From NCBI GenBank assembly GCA_020740485.1, contig DYMN01000007.1, forward strand, positions 24,570-88,569: 64,000 bases of DNA. The letters are read 5' to 3'. This document shows, in pieces, positions 36,001-42,301 of this stretch; position 1 is the stretch's first letter, and every line of letters begins with the position of its first letter. The notes under the pieces were generated by a model. That model made no database searches and was not told the origin of the DNA. It saw only the letters and a list, made by a program, of their open reading frames with translations. The DNA is from Polaribacter sp. (GTDB lineage: Bacteria > Bacteroidota > Bacteroidia > Flavobacteriales > Flavobacteriaceae). Both the position numbers and the translations under genes were made by a program.

Positions 36001-36346
36001 TTTTCCGCAAGCCACTTTAAGTCAAATTCAAGACTTAAAGAAAGAACTCAAAGAAATGAAATGGCAACTTGAAGGCGAGCAACCCATCGCGAGTTACGAA
36101 GAAATTGAACCGGCTGAAATGTCTATAATGGATAGGTTAGAGGCTATAGTTTATGTTCACAATCAATCGTTTAGCAACATCACAGCCAAACAAAAAGAAG
36201 GATATGACATTTTGAAAAATAGCCTGAAACCTATGATTCAAAGGTTAAAAGAGCTAAATAACACCATTTTACCGGAAATTGAAAAGCAACTCAATCAATA
36301 CAAGTCACCTTGGACTTCAGGTAGAGTATTAGAATTTAAGGAGTAG
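33062..36346 (+). CDS. large exported BNR/sortilin-like repeat protein
   Basis: A 1094-residue protein with signal peptide (MNSNAQA). Residues about 40-750 are a beta-propeller array with many Asp-box (BNR) motifs such as SIDGGKSFT, TMDGGKTWE, STDAGKTWR and SNDAGKTWT, as in the VPS10/sortilin and sialidase-type propellers. The last part (about 770-1094) is helical and charged. Bacteroidota relatives are often annotated as glycosyl hydrolase, but no catalytic residues typical of sialidases were seen, so an enzymatic role is not supported. No T9SS sorting domain is visible. It ends with a strong terminator. Confidence 0.87.
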   Translation: MKFLFTLLAFVVFMNSNAQAKKEAKSKAKIETKKDSVNPNPFSVLKFRSIGPALTSGRIADFAVNPDNTSEYYVGVAAGGVWKTLNNGTTFEPIFDKYGSFSIGCLAMDPKNHNVIWVGTGENNHQRSVSYGDGVYKSIDGGKSFTNMGLKESRQIGAIVIDPRNTDVVYVAAEGSVWGPSKDRGLYKTMDGGKTWEKVLNISENTGVNNVVIDPINPDVLYATSEQRRRHVNIRIGGGPESALWKSTDAGKTWRKITSGIPEVDKGGMSIAVSPVDHNVLYLMVEAAEDKGGFFRSTNQGESWEKMSDYNTSGQYYGEFYCHPTDVNTLYSMETLSKVSNDAGKTWTNLGLEDRHVDDHAFWIDPKNPNHFMIGGDGGIFESYDHGKKYIFKSNLPVTQFYRVALDNSEPFYNIYGGTQDNNSFGGPVQSLYNDGVMSHDWQITLGGDGFWQAIDPINPDIIYSEYQYGNLFRYDRKSGERIPIKPLPKAGENTYKWHWDTPFVLSSHDNKSLYMVANKVFKSEDRGDSWQVISEDISQNLSRDKWSVMDRYWSVDGVQKNVSTSLFGLGVALSESPVKEGLIVVGTDDGVVQFTDNDGKTWSKTIKFSGVPEYTYVSDVLASRFDENVVFATFNNHKRDDFTPYVLMSKDKGKTWSSIAGNLPKNGPVNTIEQDFINPDLLFAGTEFGVFYSTDSGANWIQMKSGIPTIAVRDLAIQQRENDLVVATFGRGFYVLDNYSPMREWNKSMEEQKAAILKIKDAKLYIQKNRSVEWGATQFVAKNPEFGATFTYYLKDDYKTKQDQRREAEKELIKSKSPIPQPSAKELYDEKNEIEPYLVFTISDESGNEIRKLTTRAKKGINQISWNLKSLWSNPINANAKFEPAKENTKQGIFVMPGNYQVKMDLVYQNKIENLISNQAFKVVRLENRTLPAKDEKEFADFQNKLKELNAVALGAKSLLNEISQRLSAIEVAAVQTNDFPQATLSQIQDLKKELKEMKWQLEGEQPIASYEEIEPAEMSIMDRLEAIVYVHNQSFSNITAKQKEGYDILKNSLKPMIQRLKELNNTILPEIEKQLNQYKSPWTSGRVLEFKE

Positions 36347-36366
36347 AATAACTGAATTATAAACTT

Positions 36367-36407
36367 AAAAGTCGCAAAAAATAGTTAATCTATTTTTTGC
36401 GACTTTT
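36367..36407 (+). terminator. Rho-independent terminator
   Basis: An 18-bp perfect stem, with arms at 36367-36384 and 36390-36407, loop of five bases, T run at the end. It follows the BNR protein gene by about 20 bp. Confidence 0.9.
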
Positions 36408-36535
36408 TAATGTAAATATCTTTAATAAGTTTTATCTTTTATCTATTTGGATGTGATGTTTTTTTATATTTGAATTTACTGATCTTGACTGCACTGAACA
36501 ATGGTTCCTGAGCTAGCCTGCACTGAGCTAGCCTG

Positions 36536-36600
36536 TACTGAGCTTGTCGATTCCGATAGACCTGCCACGCAATAGGCGTGGTATCGGAAGTCGAAGTACT
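36536..36600. repeat. nested repeat: TTCCGATA palindrome inside a CTGAGC-TCGAAG element
   Basis: A 39-bp palindromic element (36551-36589) has outer arms TTCCGATA/TATCGGAA and inner arms CCACGC/GCGTGG, with a six-base spacer only on the left. It is flanked by GTCGA on both sides (36546-36550 and 36590-36594) and interrupts a GTACTGAGCTTGTCGAAGTAC-like element. Further partial CTGAGC copies lie at 36490-36530. The right end supplies part of the stop codon of the minus-strand gene at 36599. Confidence 0.8.
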
Positions 36601-37042
36601 ATATTATTTCTTCTATATCCTTATCCGACATTTTCAATATATCAATTTCTAATTGAGTTAAACCCTCAGTAAGAATTTTGGTGTAGTCGTTGAAATTTTC
36701 AAATAACCTGTCCACTTCTTCTTGACGTTTTTTCAAAAGTTTAGAAGTACTCGTGAAAAAACCGCCTTTTAGCTTGGCTTTTTGGAGTGTATAAATTTGG
36801 ATATATAACTCGTGTACCATTTCATGGGGCTCTTCCAATGCATTAAAACTCGGAATGATGGTTAAAGACATTCCGTCACCATAATACCATTTCCCAAAAT
36901 CACATTCAGTTTGTACGATAGGAACTTCCGTTTTTGATTCTTGCGTGACAACTCCACGTAAGGAAATTTGTACAAAAGATTTCCATCTGATATGAGCTGC
37001 CTTTGCAGAACGGATTTGCATGATTATATCTCTTTTGGTCAT
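36599..37042 (-). CDS. stand-alone CZB-type zinc-binding protein
   Basis: A 147-residue cytoplasmic protein. Residues 14-80 match the chemoreceptor zinc-binding (CZB) domain: AAHIRWKSF, CDFGKWYYGDG and EPHEMVHELY supply the ligands His17, Cys47, His73 and His77 expected for one zinc ion. In enteric and gastric bacteria the domain sits in chemoreceptors or diguanylate cyclases and senses zinc or oxidants such as hypochlorous acid; here it has no partner domain, only a charged helical tail. The stop codon TAG is formed at the edge of a repeat element, so the original C-terminus may have been longer. Divergent from fixH. Confidence 0.82.
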   Translation of the reverse strand: MTKRDIIMQIRSAKAAHIRWKSFVQISLRGVVTQESKTEVPIVQTECDFGKWYYGDGMSLTIIPSFNALEEPHEMVHELYIQIYTLQKAKLKGGFFTSTSKLLKKRQEEVDRLFENFNDYTKILTEGLTQLEIDILKMSDKDIEEII

Positions 37043-37149
37043 TTTTTATAATGATTTAATGAAATTAATTTACAAAAATAATAAAGTTAGGCTAATAAAA
37101 ATCAAAAAAGGAAATATTATTATTTAATTTTTTGAAAGAGAGTATAAAT

Positions 37150-37184
37150 TTTGTGTGTTTTCAAAAGAAAAAATCGTAATTTTG
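37150..37184 (+). promoter_or_regulatory. promoter of fixH
   Basis: TTTG at 37150-37153 and TAATTTTG at 37177-37184, 23 bp apart, ending 28 bp before the ATG. Confidence 0.6.
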
Positions 37185-37212
37185 TTTTTCATAAATTAAT
37201 AATCAATTTAAA

Positions 37213-37668
37213 ATGAGTTTCAAATTTCACTGGGGACATGGCGTCGTCTTATTTATGGGCGCTTTTATGATTTTTATTCTATCCTTTGTTTATAAAACCC
37301 TTTTTGTCGAAAAATACGACCACCAACTCGAAACCAAAAATTACTACGAAGAAGAATTAGAGTACCAAGAAGAAGTGGATAGAATCAACAATGCCAATAT
37401 TTTAGAAGAAAATATAGATATAAAAACATCTGCAAAGGGACTTGATGTTGAATTTCCTAATGTGTTTGTTCCCTCCAAAGTTTCAGGGTATTTAAAATTA
37501 AGAAAGGTGGATGATGATAAACAAGACCTAAAAAAAGATATTTTTTTAAAAGACAGCGTCTTAAATATTCCTATTTCTGAATTAAATAAAGGGGCGTACC
37601 AATTAAAAGTCATTTGGATTTACGATGGAAAGGCTTATCAAAAAAATCAAAAGATTATGCTAAAGTGA
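37213..37668 (+). CDS. fixH: FixH family protein
   Basis: A 151-residue protein with one N-terminal membrane helix (VVLFMGAFMIFILSFVYKTL) and a beta-rich periplasmic part ending GAYQLKVIWIYDGK, as in FixH. FixH takes part in assembly of cbb3-type cytochrome oxidase, probably with copper delivery. In flavobacteria it normally follows ccoN, ccoP and ccoG; none of these is in this window, only the TauE/SafE-like gene that usually comes after fixH. Confidence 0.85.
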   Translation: MSFKFHWGHGVVLFMGAFMIFILSFVYKTLFVEKYDHQLETKNYYEEELEYQEEVDRINNANILEENIDIKTSAKGLDVEFPNVFVPSKVSGYLKLRKVDDDKQDLKKDIFLKDSVLNIPISELNKGAYQLKVIWIYDGKAYQKNQKIMLK

Positions 37669-37738
37669 TGAATGAAAAATAGTGGACGTCTAATATTGGT
37701 GTTTAAAAAGTCTATAAATTAGAATCAACATATAACCT

Positions 37739-37763
37739 AAAACTTTAAACTTTAAACTTTTTT
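37739..37763 (+). repeat. AACTTTA tandem repeat before 37764
   Basis: Three copies of the heptamer AACTTTA run up to the ATG at 37764. The coding strand is G-free. Confidence 0.75.
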
Positions 37764-38507
37764 ATGTTTGTAATTTTAACTCAAGGATTGATTATGGGAT
37801 TACTCGGCGGTTTTCACTGTGTCGGAATGTGTGGTCCCATTGCATTGGTTTTACCGGTAGATAGAACTAGTAAATGGAAAGCATTAGTACAAACTTCGGC
37901 GTATCATCTGGGAAGAATTGTAACTTATGCATTAATGGGTCTGCTTTTCGGTTTGTTGGGAAAAGGTTTATCTTTAGCCGGTTTCCAGAGTAAAATATCA
38001 ATATTGATGGGGGCTATAATGATATTAGCCGTTATTTTCCCAACTAATTATTTGGCTAATTTCGGCTTAGGAAAACCATTATACGGATTAGTCGCTAAAT
38101 TAAAAAGTACCTTAGGTAGTTATCTACAAAAAAAATCAAGCTCTACGCTATTTATTATAGGATTATTAAATGGGCTTTTACCTTGTGGATTGGTTTATAT
38201 GGCTCTAACGGGTGCCGTAGCTACCGGAGATGCTTATACAGGAGCTGCTTTTATGGCGCTTTTTGGCTTAGGAACAAGTCCATTGTTAACCGGATTGGTA
38301 TTAGCAGGAAATTTCTTTTCAATAGAGGCAAGAAATAAAATCAATAAAATAATTCCCTACTTTGTAGTTTTAGTGGGTATTATCTTTATTTTAAGAGGTT
38401 TAGAATTAGGTATCAAATTTATATCACCGCCAAAAGAAAAATTGAAAATCAGAACAAAAGCCCATGTTAGCCCATCTGTTTCAAAAGATAAAATCTATCA
38501 TTTTTAG
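37764..38507 (+). CDS. TauE/SafE-like membrane protein (UreH-type transmembrane domain)
   Basis: A 247-residue protein with six or seven membrane helices. GGFHCVGMCGPIALVLP near the N-terminus and NGLLPCGLVYMAL in the middle are the two Cys-containing motifs of the UreH-like/DsbD-related domain, often labelled sulfite exporter TauE/SafE. Next to fixH it is expected to help in cbb3 oxidase maturation, possibly copper or thiol handling, rather than sulfite export. It is 95 bp after fixH and 7 bp before the first PPK2 gene. Confidence 0.85.
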   Translation: MFVILTQGLIMGLLGGFHCVGMCGPIALVLPVDRTSKWKALVQTSAYHLGRIVTYALMGLLFGLLGKGLSLAGFQSKISILMGAIMILAVIFPTNYLANFGLGKPLYGLVAKLKSTLGSYLQKKSSSTLFIIGLLNGLLPCGLVYMALTGAVATGDAYTGAAFMALFGLGTSPLLTGLVLAGNFFSIEARNKINKIIPYFVVLVGIIFILRGLELGIKFISPPKEKLKIRTKAHVSPSVSKDKIYHF

Positions 38508-38514
38508 AGATAAA

Positions 38515-39402
38515 ATGACTGAAACTATAGTGAATTACCATCTTACTAAAGAAGATTTTGAAAGTGTTTCTGATAAAGAAGGGCTTAAAAAAATTATTGC
38601 TGAAAAGAATGTACCCTTAGATAGAGTGATAGCTAAATTAGCTTATTTGGAAGATTTGCAACACTTGCAAATGGAAATGGTAAAATTACAACAATGGGTT
38701 GCAAAAAATAATAAACGGGTAGCTGTTATCTTTGAAGGTCGTGATGCTGCCGGAAAAGGAGGCGCTATTCGTAGGTTTATAGAACATCTCAACCCGCGTT
38801 CTATGCGGTTAGTTGCATTAGACAAACCTACCGATGTAGAGAAAGGACAATGGTATTTTACCCGTTATATTAAACAATTACCTAATCCGGGCGAAATTGT
38901 CTTTTTCGACCGAAGTTGGTACAATCGGGCGGTAGTTGAACCGGTAATGGGTTTTTGCACACCCGAACAATACGAACAATTTATGGTACAAGTACCTGAA
39001 TTTGAACACATGTTGCGCGAAGATGGAGTATATATCATCAAATTGTGGTTTTCCATCACCAAAGAAGAACAAAAACGTCGTTTTGAAGCTAGAAAAAACA
39101 ACCCTTTAAAACACTGGAAATTCAGTCCCGTTGATGAAAAAGGGCAGGAATTATGGGAAGAATATTCTAATTACCGCGATAAGATGTACAGTAAAACGCA
39201 TACTTCTTATTCTCCGTGGATCATTATCAAAACCAATGTAAAGAGAGAAGCCCGTTTAGAAAGTATTCGCTACGTTTTATCTCAATTTGAATACGATGAC
39301 AAGGAAGAAGCCAGAACCACCTTGATTCCCGACCCTAATGTAGTGATGCGTTATTATCGTTTTTATACCCAAACTCAAATCCTGAATGAAAATGAAAAAT
39401 AA
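38515..39402 (+). CDS. ppk2: polyphosphate kinase 2 (first of two)
   Basis: A 295-residue PPK2 enzyme, which moves phosphate between polyphosphate and nucleotides. Walker A is FEGRDAAGKGGAIRRF, Walker B FFDRSWYNRAVVEP, and the lid has RFEARKNNPLKHWKFSPVD. The frame is open from 38464, inside the previous gene, but the ATG at 38515, just after that gene ends, is the likely start (MTETIVNY). The second PPK2 gene overlaps its end by 17 bp. Confidence 0.92.
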   Translation: MTETIVNYHLTKEDFESVSDKEGLKKIIAEKNVPLDRVIAKLAYLEDLQHLQMEMVKLQQWVAKNNKRVAVIFEGRDAAGKGGAIRRFIEHLNPRSMRLVALDKPTDVEKGQWYFTRYIKQLPNPGEIVFFDRSWYNRAVVEPVMGFCTPEQYEQFMVQVPEFEHMLREDGVYIIKLWFSITKEEQKRRFEARKNNPLKHWKFSPVDEKGQELWEEYSNYRDKMYSKTHTSYSPWIIIKTNVKREARLESIRYVLSQFEYDDKEEARTTLIPDPNVVMRYYRFYTQTQILNENEK

Positions 39403-40183
39403 CACTGAATTAACCTTAAAAGATTTAAAAATACTCAATTCCAACCGCGGATTGTTCGCTCTATTGACTCAAAACGGGTATGACCCTAAAAAAGCGGTGC
39501 GTTATGTGAAATATGAGAAAAAATTAGTCAAATTACAAGTAGAGCTCATCAAACTCCAAAAATGGGTTTTAGAAAATAAGGAAAGAGTCATCGTCGTTTT
39601 TGAAGGACGTGATGCTGCCGGAAAAGGAGGTGCCATTCGAAGAATAGTAGAACGCATCAATCCAAGACATTATAGAATTGTAGCCCTACCAAAACCAAAC
39701 GAAGACGAAAAAACCCAATGGTATTTTCAACGTTATGTCAATCAATTCCCAAAAGGAGGTGAAATGGTTTTCTTCGATCGTAGTTGGTATAACAGAGCGG
39801 TAGTGGAACCGGTGAATGGCTTTTGCACCCAAGCAGAATACGAAATTTTCATGAGTCAAGTCAATGAATTTGAAAAAATGATTGTAGAAAGTGGCGTTCG
39901 TTTAGTGAAAATTTATCTTTCCATTTCACGTGATGAACAAGTTTCAAGATTTGAATTGATTAAAAACAACCCTTTGAAAGTGTGGAAAATCACGCCGGTA
40001 GATGAGCGTGCACAAGAGCTTTGGGATCAATATACGGAATACAAAGAACGGATGTTTAAATTGACACAAACCGAAGGAATTCCTTTCAGAGTCATCAAAG
40101 CCAACCGCAAAACCAAAGCACGTATGAAAGTAATTCAACACTTATTAAGTAGCATTCCGTATGATAAGAATATTGAAGTGTAA
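39386..40183 (+). CDS. ppk2: polyphosphate kinase 2 (second of two)
   Basis: A 265-residue PPK2 with FEGRDAAGKGGAIRRI, FFDRSWYNRAVVEP and RFELIKNNPLKVWKITPVD. It shares all catalytic motifs with the preceding enzyme but differs at both ends (no C-terminal extension after RMKVIQHLL), so the two are old tandem paralogues that may prefer different nucleotides (ADP versus GDP or AMP). Overlap of 17 bp shows coupling. ATG at 39392 is a possible alternative start. Confidence 0.92.
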   Translation: MKMKNNTELTLKDLKILNSNRGLFALLTQNGYDPKKAVRYVKYEKKLVKLQVELIKLQKWVLENKERVIVVFEGRDAAGKGGAIRRIVERINPRHYRIVALPKPNEDEKTQWYFQRYVNQFPKGGEMVFFDRSWYNRAVVEPVNGFCTQAEYEIFMSQVNEFEKMIVESGVRLVKIYLSISRDEQVSRFELIKNNPLKVWKITPVDERAQELWDQYTEYKERMFKLTQTEGIPFRVIKANRKTKARMKVIQHLLSSIPYDKNIEV

Positions 40184-40215
40184 TTGTTTTTTTTCATAAC
40201 TATAAATAACATCCA

Positions 40216-42216
40216 TCAACTAATCCCCATCAATTTCCCCTTCAACATCTCAATCTCATCCCGATATTTCGCCGCATTGATAAAGTCCAAGGCTTTAGCC
40301 GATTCTTCCATGAGTTTGCGCTTGTCCCTAATCATTTTCTCCATTTCCGGACGACTCATATAGTTCAAAGTTTGTTCCGCTGCCACTTGTGCTAACGGAT
40401 CGTAATGATAGGAAGTTATGGCACTTTTTGATAATATATTGTCCAAACTTTTCTTTACCTGCGTTGGGGTAATATTATTTTTGGTGTTGTAATCTATCTG
40501 TTTCTGACGGCGGTAATTCGTTTCATCTATAGTGCGTTGCATGCTTTGCGTGATTTTGTCGGCATACATAATGGCTTTTCCGTTCAGATGTCGTGCGGCA
40601 CGACCTATGGTTTGTGTAAGCGATCGATGACTGCGTAAAAAACCTTCTTTATCCGCATCTAAAATAGCCACTAAGGACACTTCGGGCAAATCCAAGCCTT
40701 CTCTCAATAAGTTGACACCTACCAACACATCAAACAAGCCTTTTCGCAAGTCCGTCATGATTTCTACCCGTTCCAAAGTGTCTACATCCGAGTGAATGTA
40801 ACGCGTTCTGATTCCTACTCTGATCAGATATTTGGTCAACTCTTCCGCCATTCTTTTGGTAAGCGTAGTCACCAAAATCCTTTCGTCTTTTTCTACGCGT
40901 TGTTGTATTTCTTCTATTAAATCATCTATTTGATTTAAGCTTGGTTTGATTTCTATTTCCGGGTCTAACAATCCTGTGGGGCGGATTACTTGCTCCACAT
41001 ATACTCCCATTGTTTTTTGCAATTCATAATCAGCCGGAGTAGCGCTCACATAAATTACCTGATTTTGCAATTCTTCAAATTCGGCAAACATTAGCGGTCG
41101 GTTGTCCATCGCCGCCGGCAGTCTGAATCCGTAAGCTACCAAGTTTTCCTTCCGCGAACGGTCGCCACCGTACATAGCGTGCACCTGTGGCAGTGTTACG
41201 TGACTTTCATCAATGACCATGAGAAAATCATCCGGAAAATAATCTAACAAACAGAAGGGTCGGGTGCCCGGATTTCTTCCGTCCAAGTAGCGTGAGTAAT
41301 TTTCTATCCCACTGCAATAGCCCAACTCGCGAATCATTTCCAAATCATATTCCGTGCGTTCTTTGAGTCGTTTGGCTTCCAAAGGTTTTTCTATGGAATT
41401 AAAGTAATCCACTTGCAACATCATATCATCTTGAATTTGATGTATGGCTTGCTGCAACACATCCGGCGAAGTAACAAATAGATTGGCAGGATATATTCTC
41501 AAAGATTCAAATTTCTCAACCTTACTATTATTAATGTAGTCAAAGCTTTCAATTTCCTCTATTTCATCTCCAAAAAAATGGATGCGATAAGCCGTTTCTC
41601 CATAGGAAGGAAAAACCGTAACCGTGTCGCCTTTCACTTTAAAAGTTCCGGCAGAAACTTCAACTTCGGTGCGCGAATACAAACTCGTTACCAATCTGTG
41701 CAACAATTTTGATAATGGAATACGTTGTCCTACTTCTATTTCTATCACATTTTTTTTAAACTCAATGGGGTTACCTATTCCATAAAGACAAGACACCGAA
41801 GCCACCACCAATACATCTCTTCGTCCTGACAAAAGCGATGAAGTAGTGCTGATACGCAATTTTTCTATTTCTTCATTGATAGACAAATCCTTTTCTATAT
41901 ACACACCGGTCGTGGGAATATAAGCTTCGGGTTGGTAATAGTCGTAGTACGACACAAAATACTCCACTGCCGATTCCGGAAAGAAAGTTTTAAATTCCTG
42001 ATACAATTGGGCAGCCAAGGTCTTGTTGTGTGCCAACACCAACGTAGGTTTTTGCACTTCCTGCAACACGTTCGCCACCGTAAAAGTCTTACCCGAACCC
42101 GTTACCCCGAGCAAAGTTTGATATTTCTCACCCTCGCGGAGCCCTTTCACCAATTGTTTGATGGCTTCCGGTTGGTCACCCGTAGGTTTAAATTCGGATT
42201 TGATTTTGAATTGCAT
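40216..42216 (-). CDS. uvrB: excinuclease ABC subunit B
   Basis: A 666-residue helicase-like subunit of nucleotide excision repair. Walker A is LLGVTGSGKTFT, the beta-hairpin region includes FVSYYDYYQPEAYIPTTG, motif VI region has QTIGRAARHLNG, and the C-terminal UVR domain for UvrC contact is EMEKMIRDKRKLMEESA with KYRDEIEMLKG. All domains are complete. It is convergent with ppk2 and divergent from the adhesin gene. Confidence 0.96.
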   Translation of the reverse strand: MQFKIKSEFKPTGDQPEAIKQLVKGLREGEKYQTLLGVTGSGKTFTVANVLQEVQKPTLVLAHNKTLAAQLYQEFKTFFPESAVEYFVSYYDYYQPEAYIPTTGVYIEKDLSINEEIEKLRISTTSSLLSGRRDVLVVASVSCLYGIGNPIEFKKNVIEIEVGQRIPLSKLLHRLVTSLYSRTEVEVSAGTFKVKGDTVTVFPSYGETAYRIHFFGDEIEEIESFDYINNSKVEKFESLRIYPANLFVTSPDVLQQAIHQIQDDMMLQVDYFNSIEKPLEAKRLKERTEYDLEMIRELGYCSGIENYSRYLDGRNPGTRPFCLLDYFPDDFLMVIDESHVTLPQVHAMYGGDRSRKENLVAYGFRLPAAMDNRPLMFAEFEELQNQVIYVSATPADYELQKTMGVYVEQVIRPTGLLDPEIEIKPSLNQIDDLIEEIQQRVEKDERILVTTLTKRMAEELTKYLIRVGIRTRYIHSDVDTLERVEIMTDLRKGLFDVLVGVNLLREGLDLPEVSLVAILDADKEGFLRSHRSLTQTIGRAARHLNGKAIMYADKITQSMQRTIDETNYRRQKQIDYNTKNNITPTQVKKSLDNILSKSAITSYHYDPLAQVAAEQTLNYMSRPEMEKMIRDKRKLMEESAKALDFINAAKYRDEIEMLKGKLMGIS

Positions 42217-42220
42217 AATG

Positions 42221-42228
42221 CAAAAGTA
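42221..42228 (-). promoter_or_regulatory. -7 box of uvrB, next to the ATG
   Basis: On the minus strand TACTTTTG fits TAnnTTTG and ends 4 bp before the ATG of uvrB at 42216; transcription should begin at the start codon. Confidence 0.55.
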
Positions 42229-42245
42229 AGTAAACTTCGTTGTTT

Positions 42246-42273
42246 TTTGATTTAAAAAAAATGTTTAATTTTG
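42246..42273 (+). promoter_or_regulatory. promoter of the broken adhesin gene
   Basis: TTTG at 42246-42249 and TAATTTTG at 42266-42273 with 16 bp between; 28 bp before the ATG at 42302. Confidence 0.5.
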
Positions 42274-42301
42274 CTCAAACTTCTAAATTAAAATTTTTCT
42301 T

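Noticed and set aside
33062..36346. Active sialidase or glycosyl hydrolase
   Set aside because: Asp-boxes are present, but no catalytic Arg triad or Tyr/Glu pattern could be recognised; propeller only.
38464..38514. Longer start for the first PPK2
   Set aside because: Would overlap the TauE/SafE-like gene by 44 bp; the ATG at 38515 lies just after that gene and fits the family.
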